Shown one piece after another: positions 1-10,291 of a DNA stretch of 64,000 nt (the stretch's first letter is position 1; the number at the start of each line of letters is the position of its first letter). The stretch covers positions 3,338,851 through 3,402,850 of the forward strand of contig CM030866.1 in the NCBI GenBank assembly GCA_018105865.1, written 5' to 3'. Below the pieces are notes generated by a model that did not search any database, was not told the DNA's origin, and worked only from the letters and a program-made list of their open reading frames with translations. A program made the position numbers and the translations under genes. Origin of the DNA: Metaphire vulgaris (lineage: Eukaryota > Annelida > Clitellata > Crassiclitellata > Megascolecidae).

Positions 1-430
1 ATAATATATATACTGCATAATGTGTGACAAATAAGAGAAAACTGAAAACTAAATTAGCTCGGGTCAAAGTTTAGAACTCAGCATGAACTCACACAGACAC
101 ACACACACACACACAATGTTCCCAACAGACTTCTGGTATTCCCCATAGCATAAAGTCAAGTTATAAACTATTTAGCTTGAATGCAGACATAATAATACCG
201 GTAGATGCATTTCAAATGCTTCACTCATGGAGTCAACCTACTTACTTACCAGCGCACGTGGACAGGTGTCTCTCCTATTAAAGACGGCTGTTGTCAGTGT
301 TTTATTGAATCACACACAACAGGTAAGAAAAGGTAGATTGCAGTAAAACTTAGCAACCAAGTCCAGTTGCTCTTTCTAACGTCCCAGTTCTTTCTTTGCT
401 GTACTGGTAAACACAGCTAAACACAGCGCC
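1..430. other. AT-rich intergenic DNA with a short CA microsatellite
   Basis: No coding signal is seen. A (CA)n run lies at about 92-115. Open frames here are short and lack codon bias. Confidence 0.6.
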
Positions 431-626
431 CAGTGTTTTATCCAGATTCCAGGCCTTTGGGGGGGATTGAGGCTTTCGGGAGGGTCGACTTGGTTGGAGG
501 GAAAAAGACACAGTTCAATGCAAAATTTGTGTAAGTGCTGGGATTTTTTTGGGGGGAATTTTGAGGGGTTTTTTTTTGGGGGGGGGAAGAAAATCTCCCC
601 TCCTAACAGGCCTGTATAAAACACTG
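431..626. mobile_element. hAT-type miniature element, CAGTGTTTT family
   Basis: The ends are inverted repeats: CAGTGTTTTATCCAG on the left and a matching GTATAAAACACTG on the right. The element is flanked by a perfect 8-bp target duplication, ACAGCGCC, at 423-430 and 627-634. Eight-base duplications are typical of hAT transposons. The interior is G-rich and non-coding. A second copy lies at 62278-62463. Confidence 0.8.
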
Positions 627-1040
627 ACAGCGCCCATAGCTACAGCTATTTTGTAACTAAGATTTATCTGCCCTCTTGTTCACACTGAAGTCTGTATCTT
701 AATCCAGATAATAATAGAGTGTATCTGATGTACAACAGATCAAAATTCAATCATTGAAACAATTAAGGTCAGAAAGGTCATTCTCTTTAGACATTAGCTT
801 TAAAATGAAGAAGACAAATTGATGGAAAGTGGAATACCTGGAAGAACTGAAGGAACAAAAAAAGAATATAAAAATAGGAATTTTGAGAAGCAAAATAGGA
901 CTTAACAACTAATTGAGTAATTTTGGCCAGAGACAAATGTTGATAATCTTCAAATCTTAGTCATGTGATTGGTCTCCATGATCCATAAAGGTAGGCACTC
1001 CAACAATGAAATTATGATAATGCTGTTGACATGATTGTAG

Positions 1041-1503
1041 GACATTCTCCCCCTGGACATAATCCCCCGGACATTATCCTCTTTGAAATGACAGCCGGAC
1101 ATAATCCCCCTTTGTTTACTCTATGGACTTTGACTATAATCATTACCCACACCATAAACCAGACACTAAACACTAACCCTAAACGATACTGACGGCAGCC
1201 ATGGCATGGGACAGTGTTTATTCTAGGCCTTTTTTGGGAGGAATCTCCCCTCAAGTTTTAAAATCCCCCCAAAATTTGTATATGTTGGCTTGGGGGATGG
1301 AAATCCCTCAAAAGCGTGGAGAGACAAATCTTGTCCCCCAGACATTTCAACCCCCCCCCCCCCAATGCCAAGGTGGCTAGAATAAACACTGGCATCAGAT
1401 AACCAATAAGTACCTTTTAAAATTAAGATATATTACTTCTTTGCTGGGGGGATATGTACGGGAGAGATAATGTCCAGGGGATTATGTCCAGGGGAGAGAA
1501 TGT
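1041..1503. mobile_element. Inverted-repeat element with GGACATTCTCCCC ends, interrupted
   Basis: The left arm has tandem GGACAT(A/T)AT-type blocks followed by C runs. The right arm is the reverse complement, ending GGGGAGAGAATGTC. The arms run about 1041-1115 and 1455-1503. A separate hAT-type element (1212-1391) sits inside, so this one is older. No clear target duplication was found. Confidence 0.5.
1212..1391. mobile_element. hAT-type miniature element, CAGTGTTTATTCTAG family
   Basis: Left end CAGTGTTTATTCTAGGCC and right end GGCTAGAATAAACACTG are inverted repeats. Flanks GCATGGGA and GCATCAGA match at 6 of 8 positions, a decayed 8-bp target duplication. Relatives lie at 7388, 25326 (3' part only), 37319, 49146 and 52572. 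Confidence 0.75.
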
Positions 1504-1826
1504 CTGTATACCGTTGACACTACCACCTTGAAGATGGGTTGTTGGTGCATATCTAGGCTTAAGGTCAAGAGCAATATGGCAGGTATGCGATTAAGAATGT
1601 CTGAGTGTAGAGATTAGAGATGTCTTCATTTTCTGCAAAGGTATAAATACCTTGCACTAGTTGTTAGTTCCTGTATCCACGCCCACAGTTTGTCTTTCTT
1701 CGTAAATAAAAACAAATGGAATCATCAATAAGGAAATGACTAATGCAAGAATCACTTTCTGTAGTTACCGTACTCTCTTGAAGGGCATACTGATCAAATG
1801 GCCTTCTTCTCCTTGGCATTCTTATA

Positions 1827-2016
1827 CAGTGAAACCCGTTTAATTGCATAGGTGCCGTGCAAGCCTTGCTTATGTGATTAACTGGGCTATGCAAATAGCC
1901 GGGATGTCTGATATATAATTAATTATACGCACAAAACACTGGTTCGGGTTTTTATGTTGCTATGCGATTATCCGGGTTATGCAATTAAGCGGTATGCAAT
2001 TAAGTGGGATCCACTG
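1827..2016. mobile_element. Tc1/mariner-pogo-like miniature element
   Basis: It begins CAGTGAAACCCGTTTAATTG and ends TAAGTGGGATCCACTG, with TA on both sides, as expected for Tc1/mariner/pogo insertion. The interior is rich in GCAATTA/GCGATTA motifs and has no transposase. A close copy lies at 52097-52282 in the same orientation. Confidence 0.7.
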
Positions 2017-3375
2017 TATTCTTGTCTGAATCGTGCTCAACACAAGAGGATCGTAGGAACATGGCTGTAAAAAAACCGCATTCACTTAGACAGCACTATA
2101 CTGATTCTCTAGGTCTCTGTGTGTTTGCCTGTGGATCATTGTGCTTATATTAGTCCCTGTTTAACACACTTTGCGATTGTGACTACAGTACAAAATAGTA
2201 CAGACATTGACCAAAATCATGACTCACTAATTTAGCATTCGATTTACCGGTAACCAACGCCAGAAAACATTAATAAAGAAATGACCCTGGTTTGCATTGT
2301 CACCTTTCAGAAAATCTGTTAATCAGACCACATCTGGTGCTAACTGAAAGCTGATCATCTCAAGGTGCTCGTCCCTAAAGTGCAACATCATGAAATAACC
2401 CTGGCATAAAGTGCAGACTTGCAAACTCAACAAAGCTATTATACTTTAACCATGTAAGACTATAAGAATCTGTATACCTTAGTACTATCACGTTCAAATT
2501 GCACCAGACTGTAATGCGATAAAGTCAACAATTTTATGGATATTGATGGTGGCTTAGGCAAAGAAGATGGATGCTTGTAATATAAGGAGTCCATAGCAAA
2601 CCATGGACGATGGCCCAACACATAATGCACTGAGTTTTAAAAATGTTTTATAAGCAGATCACCATAAACAAGCAAAGCATGAACCCACTAAATAGCACAT
2701 AGTCTAAACAGTCTTCTGTTATTATTATTATAACTGTAGGTGCTGATCTTAAACCACACTTCTAGTGCATTTTATCATGGAAATACTCCTTAAATCAGTG
2801 GTTCTCAAAGTTTTTAGGATTTCTTGTGCGTGGGTCCTTTGAAAAATTTGTTGATGACTCGCGGACCTTATACAATTTGAATTTTGAACATGTACTTGTG
2901 CTTGCTTGTACTTGTGTTTGAATGTAAAGTGCTTGGCCTTGTGCTTGGCCTTGTGCTTGGCCTTGTGCCTCAGGTGCTTGGCCTTGTGCCTTAGGTGCTT
3001 GTTAACAAGACTTGATTTTAAAGACTATTTCATACAGCCTATAATTTTGTATAAACACAAACTGCACTTGACACTGTCAGTCCGTAACTGCCACTCCCCA
3101 TCAGACCTCTCAGCATGAGTGTCTGAGTGGCATGAAATATCATAAACAGGCAATGATAAGACAACAGATACTTGATTGCCTTAAGCTAAAGCCTTAGAGA
3201 GCTCAAAGTCCTCATATTCCAAGATAAACTCCTAAGCAACTGGACTTCTATAGATCAGGCTTTACAAGTTTATACTTTGACATTGCCAGCTAAAGGGTGT
3301 ACCCAGTAAAGAGCTGACACAGCATAATTATGATGGCAGTTCCTTAAAAATTGATAGCATACTTAAATGCAACAC
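2017..3375. other. Intergenic DNA with a hAT-like left end and a 12-bp minisatellite
   Basis: A CAGTGGTTCTCAAAG sequence at about 2796 looks like the left end of a hAT element, but I could not find its right end. A minisatellite at about 2928-3003 is built from CTTGTGCTTGGC-like 12-mers. The rest is AT-rich with no gene. Confidence 0.5.
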
Positions 3376-3659
3376 TGTACTACTTTCCAAAGAGCTACAT
3401 AAATTCACGAGATTTACTTACTTACTTACTTACTTACAGAAATGCACACCACATAATGAGAGCCATTTTTGCTGCAAATCTGATCAATTAAATCACATAA
3501 ATAAATACCAAAACTGTCCAGTCACTATAGTATACAGGCAAGTGAGTAAGTAAGTAAAATCTCGTAAATTTATATAGCAATCTATATTATACAGGCAAGT
3601 AAGTAAGCAAGTAAGTAAAATCTCATGAATTTATACAGGAATTTGGAAAGTAGTACAGT
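3376..3659. repeat. Foldback (inverted repeat) with GTAA-repeat arms
   Basis: The left arm (3376-3438) reads TGTACTACTTTCC, then a TAAATTCACGAGATTT block, then ACTT repeats. The right arm (about 3593-3659) is its reverse complement: GTAA repeats, AAATCTCATGAATTTA, then GGAAAGTAGTACAGTA. An extra partial GTAA/AAATCTCGTAAATT copy lies between (about 3540-3575). Single-stranded, this could form a long hairpin. Confidence 0.6.
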
Positions 3660-3744
3660 AGTAGCTGCTTATTCTTATGCTTCAAAGTCACCCACTCTAC
3701 TCTCTTGTAACACCTAAAAATCTTACAATACAAAACCCTTACAC

Positions 3745-4076
3745 CAGCGGTTCTCAACCTGTAGTCGCGACCCCCACGGGGGTCGAATGATGATTTGCCA
3801 GGGGTCGCCCGAGACCATCGGAAATATGCGGTTGCCTCTTTTCTTGAATTTATACAAAAATTTTCTCAGTGGAATTTGGACGTACTAGTTGTTTTACTAT
3901 AATTGTCATTCGAGGATAAACATGGAGACAAGTAAATAATAACGATTTTGAGCATTTTTATGCTAGCATTATTATTTTTAGCAGTTTACATCGTGAGCGA
4001 AAATAATTTCACCGTTGGGGTCGCCACATAATGGGAATTGAATTAAAGGGTACACTATAAAGGTTGAGAACCGCTG
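3745..4076. mobile_element. hAT-type miniature element, CAGCGGTTCTCAACC family
   Basis: TIRs are CAGCGGTTCTCAACCTG and AGGTTGAGAACCGCTG. A perfect 8-bp target duplication, CCTTACAC, flanks it (3737-3744 and 4077-4084). Ends of this type are common among hAT non-autonomous elements in animals. The interior has no open frame. The perfect duplication implies fairly recent insertion. Confidence 0.88.
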
Positions 4077-4375
4077 CCTTACACAGTTGCACAGAATGCT
4101 TCCTGAAATCTTCAACCGTGCAACCATGCCCTGCTTCGATCCATGCCAGTGAGATCACTCTGCCCTCATTCCTTCCCTTATCTCTGTCTCCAATCTCTGA
4201 TTCAAACTATTCGATGCACAAAACTACCAAAGTGATTCCCAACCTCACATTTCAAAATTCCAGGTTTAATGCCCATAAGCATATGTAGAGAAAGTAAAGT
4301 AAGTAAAGTCAAGATTAAAGTGGTGACTAGTCGGTAGACTGTGTGAACACATTACATAACTAAATAACTAAATAA

Positions 4376-4765
4376 CTAGTTCCGAATAGCCAAGATTTGT
4401 TGATTCAAGAAAAGCCAGATATATCATCTGCCTTTTAGGGACAATCAGATTTTCAAATACTGATGTTGAATATCTCTAAAATGTCCATTGCTGGCTACTA
4501 TACAGTAGTCTATTAAAAGAATATTATTAGTAAAGAGCCTTGAAGCTATATAGCCTACTTGCTGCAATTCCTAGTTCCGAATAGCCAAGATTTGTTGATT
4601 CAAGAAAAGCCAGATATATCATCTGCCTTTTAGGGACAATCAGATTTTCAAATACTGATGTTGAATATCTCTAAAATGTCCATTGCTGGCTACTATACAG
4701 TAGTCTATTAAAAGAATATTATTAGTAAAGAGCCTTGAAGCTATATAGCCTACTTGCTGCAATCA
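4376..4765. repeat. Perfect or near-perfect 195-bp tandem duplication
   Basis: The block starting CTAGTTCCGAATAGCC at 4376 recurs at 4571. I see no difference between the copies until the final bases. It is non-coding. The identity means either a very recent duplication or an assembly duplication. Confidence 0.85.
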
Positions 4766-6084
4766 CTATCATAAGCCGCCTTGCACTACTTTTTATAGCG
4801 CCTTAAACAGCTCCGCTGTCAATAAGCAAGAATTTCAAATCAAATTGTTTAATATATACAAAATGGTCATAGTAGAAATTTAGGAAACTACACAAAAAGC
4901 TAACCATAGGCGTAAACTTCTGTTAGGCCCCTAGGCTCGAGCCCCAACTTTTTCATCCAAGTTTATGCCAATGAAGCTAACCATAACCCTAACCATGCCC
5001 TCAACCCTTGTTTACATTCATGGTTCGCCTGTTCTGAAACTCTACCTTCGATCAGCATTAAAAAATTGTCGCTCCCATCCCACTCTATCCCCGTTATCTT
5101 GTCCCCCAATATCTAGACTATATATAGAGATAAGGGCTCATAAGGCCTATGATAGAATAGTATCATTGCAAAGACGCTCACTTGGTTGGCCTTGTTGATC
5201 TGTTTCTTAAATCCAGCCAGCGACATTATTCCGAAGATATCAAGCGTCCAGATAATTTTGTATTTTATTAACAAAACCACCAAGAAAGCTATTAAATGAC
5301 TAGAAGTTAACTTTTTACAACAGCTGAACTTTACTCTCGTATTTCTACAACTCGGCGCACAGAATGCAGAATGGCTATCAAGGGCGGTTTCTTCATATCG
5401 CCGATCATTGACAGAACAATAGCCCAACGACTAGGACAAAACAAACTTTGGAACAAAATATCTGGATACTTATTATTATCCAGGACAATTTATATAGCGC
5501 TGTACCATTTATCATTCTTGAAATTCTTTAGCGCTGTACCATCATTTATTATGATAATAAATATGATAATAATGTTGTGTGGTTCAGTAGGGTCTACCCT
5601 GTGCGAGAACCACGGTTTGCTGTAGGGTCGAACATCCACTCTAGCATAATACCATCATTGTTCTTGGTTGCCCTTTTGTGTTTTCTCTGCCAAACTATGT
5701 CTTTTCTCAGAACATGACATATCCTATCAGTTTCTTAATTAATTAATTAGCAAGTATGCTACTAGCTAATTAACTTAATACTTTCTCAGTTATCAAATAG
5801 CCACAAGTGGTCTATTGAAGTATTTGAAATAATTTCCAAAACGAAAATGTTCAGCAGGCCATAGTATATTAATAAAATATTCAATCATTGTTAATGAACT
5901 GAGCCCTTTTCTTTGATATTTGTTAAAATTTGCAATTAAATCATATGCATAAAACCTTGTTGCCAATGTCTACTTTAAGACATAATTGAAAATTAAAATG
6001 TAAATTGCAACCTTAAACAAGAAAATAGTAACTTATAACACACTGGTTATTGCTTCATACAGTATTTATTGCAACATGAAACAT
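4766..6084. other. Intergenic AT-rich DNA with dispersed repeat fragments
   Basis: At 4912-4970 there is a fragment of the dispersed family with ends TAGGCGTAAACTTC and AAGTTTATGCCAATG, also seen near 7365, 27047 and 54378. TTTATATAGCGC-type motifs occur near 5490 and 5530. I see no credible gene; the longest frames have no recognisable domain. Confidence 0.5.
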
Positions 6085-6973
6085 CAGAGATGTAGCAAGT
6101 ACACAATGCTTCAAGTACATTTACAAGTACAAATACCTTTGGCCTGAAGGATCACAAGTACAAGTACAAGTACCTTGCATTCCTTTGAGTACAAATACAA
6201 ACAATTACCTGGCCTCCAGTACAAGTACAAAATACCTGACTCTCAAGTACTGAGTACAAGTACTTTTTACCTGGCCTCCGAGTACAAGTAAAAGTACAAG
6301 TACCTGGCCTCCAAGTACTAGTACAACATTTTTGACATTGATATTTTTCCGCTGACATTTTGTCCCCAAGACATTTTCTAAATGACATTTTGTCCGTGAC
6401 ATTTTGTCCTCAGACAGTTTGTCCGGCACGATTAAAATTGACACTATTAGCATCTAAATATCATCACAGTTGCACTAAAAAAATAGAGATGATAGTCTTG
6501 CATCGGTCATATTAAATGCGGTCTCGCGATCAAGCCAGCTTGGCTAAATACGCGTTTAACCAGAAGCAGGCACACTAAGGTCTCTAATTAATGGCTGCAT
6601 TATACAGCCTGCTGAACTCCTTTCTATTAACCTCACTGTTCCAAAATACGATGGTATCATTGGCTTCATCATAAATATCGTTGAGTTCCAGGTACTTGGC
6701 CATCTGTGAGGATGTCTTGTCATTAGCCTAAAGGAACAGCATTACTGGTACCATTGATGTACATATAGCCAGAGATGTAGCAAGTACACAATGCTTCAAG
6801 TACAAGTACAAGTACAAGAGCCTGGCCTCCAGTTTTACAAGTACAAGTACTTGCATTCCTAAAACTGAACAAGTACAAGTACAAGTACCTGGCCTCCAGT
6901 ACAAGTACAAGTACAAGTACTAAAAATTTGTAATGTCCAGCTTAGTTTTACACAATGAATTACTACATCTCTG
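6085..6973 (-). mobile_element. hAT element, 889 bp, internally deleted, with CAAGTA repeats
   Basis: The left end is CAGAGATGTAGCAAGTAC and the right end is TACTACATCTCTG. Both flanks carry the 8-bp target duplication TGAAACAT (6077-6084 and 6974-6981), the hAT hallmark. Inside are (CAAGTA)n blocks at about 6100-6320 and 6800-6920. About 35 bp of the left end is repeated in the same orientation at 6770. Between them lies a minus-strand piece of hAT transposase (6507-6727), which ties the TIR family to its superfamily. A more decayed relative of the left part follows at 7018-7150. Confidence 0.85.
6507..6727 (-). pseudogene. hAT transposase C-terminal (dimerisation) fragment
   Basis: Minus-strand translation gives two adjacent coding-like pieces. 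The first contains YLELNDIYDEANDTIVFW, which resembles the start of the hAT C-terminal dimerisation region (a leucine-rich stretch followed by an acidic, W-containing segment). The second contains KRVFSQAGLIARPH, close to the conserved ERVFSxAG motif of that domain. In-frame stops and a missing segment between them show it is dead. It lies inside the TIR element 6085-6973 and cannot supply activity. Confidence 0.8.
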
Positions 6974-7017
6974 TGAAACATCAGCACACAGTAACTGCCC
7001 ATCAACTAATTTACAAA

Positions 7018-7150
7018 CCAAATACCTTTGATTGAAGGATCACAAAGCAGGGTAATGTACATTTCCTTTGATAAAAATACAAAATTATATTTACACCATA
7101 TAATAACAAAATATCTGACTACAAGTACTGATACGTTTTCTTTTGTTAAA
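7018..7150. repeat. Decayed relative of the CAAGTA-bearing hAT region
   Basis: The order of short blocks (AAATACCTTTG, GAAGGATCACAA, TTCCTTTGA, CTACAAGTACTGA) follows that at about 6128-6270, with many changes and without the expanded CAAGTA repeats. Confidence 0.45.
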
Positions 7151-7364
7151 ATAGAAAAATTTCTAAAAACCCTATAAAGTCAAAGTGCCATTTAATGAGG
7201 CATTAAAAAAATATATACACAAATCTGGAAATTACAAAAACCATCTAACAAAAAATCAAATAGGATGTCCACCATTACAGCTGTATAGTGTATTGAACTA
7301 CGTTCAACATTATGGTATTATATCTAAAATACTCACAGTAGGAAACTACACAAAAAGCTAACCA

Positions 7365-7607
7365 TAGGCATAAACTAATATCAGGCCAAGTGTTTATTTT
7401 AGACCTTCTCTGGGGGAGGGGGTAATTTCCCCTCAAAGTTTGAAATTTCCCCCAAATTTGTTTGACATTTTGGCAAGTAGTATGACCTCCCCAATGTCTC
7501 TGTTCTCCCCCAAAAATGTTAAACTCCCTCCAATGTCTAGGTGGCTAGAATAAACACTGGGCCCCTAGGCTTGAGCCCCCCACTTTTTCATCCAAGTTTA
7601 TGCCAAT
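7365..7607. mobile_element. Nested elements: GGCATAAACT host interrupted by a CAGTGTTTATT-type hAT element
   Basis: The outer repeat is the TAGGCGTAAACTTC family (also at 4912, 27047 and 54378). Its halves lie at about 7365-7387 and 7560-7607. Between them, 7388-7559, is an element with AAGTGTTTATTTTAGACC at the left and GGCTAGAATAAACACTG at the right, related to 1212-1391. The target duplication is not clean here. Confidence 0.55.
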
Positions 7608-8184
7608 GAAGCAAACCATAACCATATCATATCAGTCCAATTAATTATCGGTTATAATGTCCAGCTTATTTTGAACAATGAATTAAAACCACAATAAAAC
7701 AGGAAATGTAAAATAAGGCAATATTACTGATTGAGCCATGTCATTGCAACAATGATGCATCAGCATCATTAGTTAAATTAGAATACAATATTAAACCTAA
7801 TCACAATATTTGGAATGTTGTGAAAGACAAATTAAAATGTATAAAAATGAGAATGAAAACACATGGCATAAGTTCAGTTTGAAAGACAAAAAAATATAAA
7901 TGTTCCTTAACAGCCACTCAGGAATATTTTGTTACTAACACCCCCAAAACCCCCTCAATTTATAAACAACAATTGTTTAATTTATAATTTCCAAGGGGTG
8001 CAGTTGCACCTCCTGCACCCCCTCACCCACACCTGAGAAGCCCATGTACCGTAGTAGCAGCTTGTTTATTCTCAGGCGCTTTTAAAATAGCTGTGACCAA
8101 AAGAGTGGAGTCAGTCACGAAGGGTCATAACATCCAGATGGTTACCGTGGCTGGGGTAACATCGCAATGTTCTCTACATGGGTG
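7608..8184. other. Probable 3' flank of the channel gene
   Basis: AT-rich DNA with no other gene. On the minus strand an AATAAA signal (reverse complement at 8065-8070) lies about 115 bases after the channel stop codon and could end its 3' UTR. Confidence 0.4.
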
Positions 8185-8351
8185 TCAAGTTGACATGGTG
8201 GTTGATTTCGATGACTTCTCTCCGTCGTGGAGAGGGGCCTGGTATCTTTCGATCAGCTTCACGATCGAATAATAAATGACAAGATCAAGAACCTCGATCA
8301 TCGTCAACAAACTGCAGCCCATGAGCAAACCAAAATAGCTGCCAAGATCGC
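8185..8351 (-). CDS. DEG/ENaC-type sodium channel, last exon (TM2 and C-tail)
   Basis: This exon encodes about 55 residues ending at a stop. Its core, GDLGSYFGLLMGCSLLTMIE, matches the second membrane helix of degenerin/epithelial sodium/acid-sensing channels, where the family shows GDIGG..GLFIGAS.LT. GCS occupies the place of the GxS selectivity filter. A short charged cytoplasmic tail rich in Lys and Ser follows. The 5' edge is set by a good acceptor on the minus strand (TTGTTGTACAG at 8352 and above), with a Gly codon split after its first base. This split is common for DEG/ENaC genes at this place as I recall, which I cannot check here. Only the end of the gene is in view, so the gating ligand cannot be deduced. 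Confidence 0.8.
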
Positions 8352-8720
8352 CTGTACAACAACAAACAATAATATATGAATAGCACAAACCACTGAAAAT
8401 TAGATTTGTCAAATTAACACGTTAAAGAATTAATTGCGATAAAATATTAACACCCTTAACAGTTTTAACGCAAATTTTGTCTCATCAATTATAGAATTAT
8501 CAAATGTTCAACTAACTGAAATTGCACCATTGGTTTATGCAACATGTGTTAAACTGCGATTAACGATGATTAAATTTAAAAAATATCCTGCCTTCCTCTT
8601 TAGCACATTAAAACACAAACGCATATAAATGTGTAATTAGGTAAGTAAAATCTCATGAATTCGTATAGCACTTAGTCTAAATTTTAAATATCTGTAGCCA
8701 AAAGGTGGGGTCAGTAAGGC

Positions 8721-9005
8721 AGGGTCATTTTACCCAGAGGGTCATCTTAACCAAAGGGTCATTTTAACCAAAAGGTCATTTTAACCAAAGGTCATTTTAA
8801 CCAAAGGGTCATTTTATCCAGACAGTCATTTTATTAAGAGAGGTCATTTACCCAGATGGTCATTTTACCCAAAGGGTCATTTTATCCAAAGGGTGATTTT
8901 AACCAAAGGTCATTTTAACCATTTGAGGGACATTTTAACCAGAGGTCATTTTATCCAAAGGTCATTTTGATCCAAAGGGTCATTTTATCCAAAGGGTCAT
9001 CATTG
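8721..9005. repeat. Minisatellite of about 17 bp in the channel intron
   Basis: Imperfect tandem units of the type AAGGGTCATTTTAACC/ATCC run through about 8721-9005, roughly 16 copies. It lies between the two channel exons. A short related string occurs near 29625-29650. Confidence 0.8.
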
Positions 9006-9162
9006 TTATCATGTATACGGTATACCTATATCCGTTTAAACACCAAGTCGTGTTTAATTTCAACATTTTTAATTGCATGCTTTAACAGTAGAGAGAGGTT
9101 ACAATGGCAATAAAGTTACCAGTTACAAATCAGAAATGACTGTAAAGTAAGTTCTGACTTAC

Positions 9163-9253
9163 TAAAGAAGTTGGTCCACGGTACGCTTTCTGACTGAGAT
9201 ATGTGTCAGATTTCATCTCGCCGTGTAAAACGTCCAACATCAGAAAGTTTTGC
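9163..9253 (-). CDS. DEG/ENaC-type sodium channel, penultimate exon
   Basis: A 91-base segment bounded on the minus strand by a pyrimidine-rich acceptor (TTTTTTTCTTTGTAAAG) and a consensus donor (GTAAGT). It contains MLDVLHGEMKSDTYLSQKAY, which fits the last extracellular palm strand just before TM2 in DEG/ENaC channels (family pattern: NFLkLdIYyedl.Y...sQ..aY). Its position about 810 bp upstream of the TM2 exon supports this. However, the donor leaves phase 0 while the next exon needs one base of a split Gly codon. One extra G before GTAAGT would join them exactly, so a one-base error, a polymorphic indel or a missed micro-exon is likely. Confidence 0.6.
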
Positions 9254-9364
9254 CTTTACAAAGAAAAAAAATGCAATTTTTAAAAAAGTACTAATCATAG
9301 AAGCATAGAAGAACAGCATTGGCACAGCCAAGGTGGTGGGTGAGAGGTGATTTTACTTACTTAC

Positions 9365-9790
9365 TCATCTTTCTGTGAATAAGCCTACGAAATGGATTTT
9401 GCAAGGCAGAACTGCTTTCAACTTACATAACAAACTTGTCGTTGATCTTTGTCGTATCGTTATGTAAGTCAAAAGAGAACTCTTCATGGTTTCCATCGAG
9501 ACCAGCAGAAGATTCTGGAAGGACTTCATATCCGACCAGAAAGGATAACAACTGGACGACCAGCTGGCTGGAAGTACACCACACTCACCAGGGTCAACGG
9601 TCTTTGGCGCTATCGACCAAACGCTTCCATCGACTTTTCTCCGTGGCCACACCTGCCCACATCTCGGTCTCAGACAGCTCGAACTTTACCACCTTTGACG
9701 CCAAGACAAGGGAAACATCGGTGCATCAAGTTTTCTCAACGCTTGGCAAAACATTTTTTTATAAACTAAACCGCGATAGGAAATGATCTT
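9365..9790 (-). other. Possible further coding segment, unrecognised
   Basis: Several 90-115-codon open frames overlap here on both strands, and base composition is less AT-rich than the surroundings. On the minus strand one frame ends with WKRLVDSAKDR, and another ends at a GTAAGT donor near 9431. I cannot match it to a channel domain or to a transposon with confidence. It could be an upstream exon of the channel or the end of an old LINE. Confidence 0.25.
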
Positions 9791-10056
9791 AATTCTGTTT
9801 GAAATAAGATTCTTACAGTTTCAAATGTAAAAAGATGAAAGATCAAGCAGAGATTCTTGAACTGCTTTCTTTATTTCTATTTATTTATTTGGTGCAAATT
9901 CTGTCTCCCAATTCACATAATTAACTGTCGTACCCACACCACGCAAGTAAGTAAGTTTCTCATGATTTTATAAAGCATTTCAAGCAGCTGCCTATTCTTA
10001 GGCATTGGATCTGACATACCTTGACTATAATGCACTAAATTTTACAGACCGCAAAG

Positions 10057-10088
<32 letters not shown>

Positions 10089-10291
10089 GTACGTTATAAC
10101 GAAGTCCGAATGTATAGGAGTGTAAAGATAGTTGAAATAAAGTCAAAGTTCAGTGCATAATTTTCCTAAAATGTAAAGTGCCCTAAACCAGAAATGAAAG
10201 TGAACGTAAAATTTCTGCTTACTATCCCAGCACTTCTAGGTATGGTTTAGGCTTTCTCCAAAACTTCAGGGATCTCGCATATCGTTCAACC
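9791..10291. other. AT-rich intergenic or intronic DNA with GTAT repeat
   Basis: (GTAT)n lies at about 10056-10084. A TTTATAAAGC motif with nearby GTAAGTAAG at about 9947-9980 belongs to the dispersed GTAA/TATAGCGC family. No gene seen. Confidence 0.5.

Noticed and set aside
6152..6453. Two overlapping minus-strand frames with CTCT/LVLV residues
   Set aside because: Caused by the CAAGTA repeats of the hAT element.
9365..9790. Confident exon of the sodium channel
   Set aside because: A donor is present but the translated sequence has no match to the family's cysteine-rich or palm motifs. Kept only as an uncertain segment.
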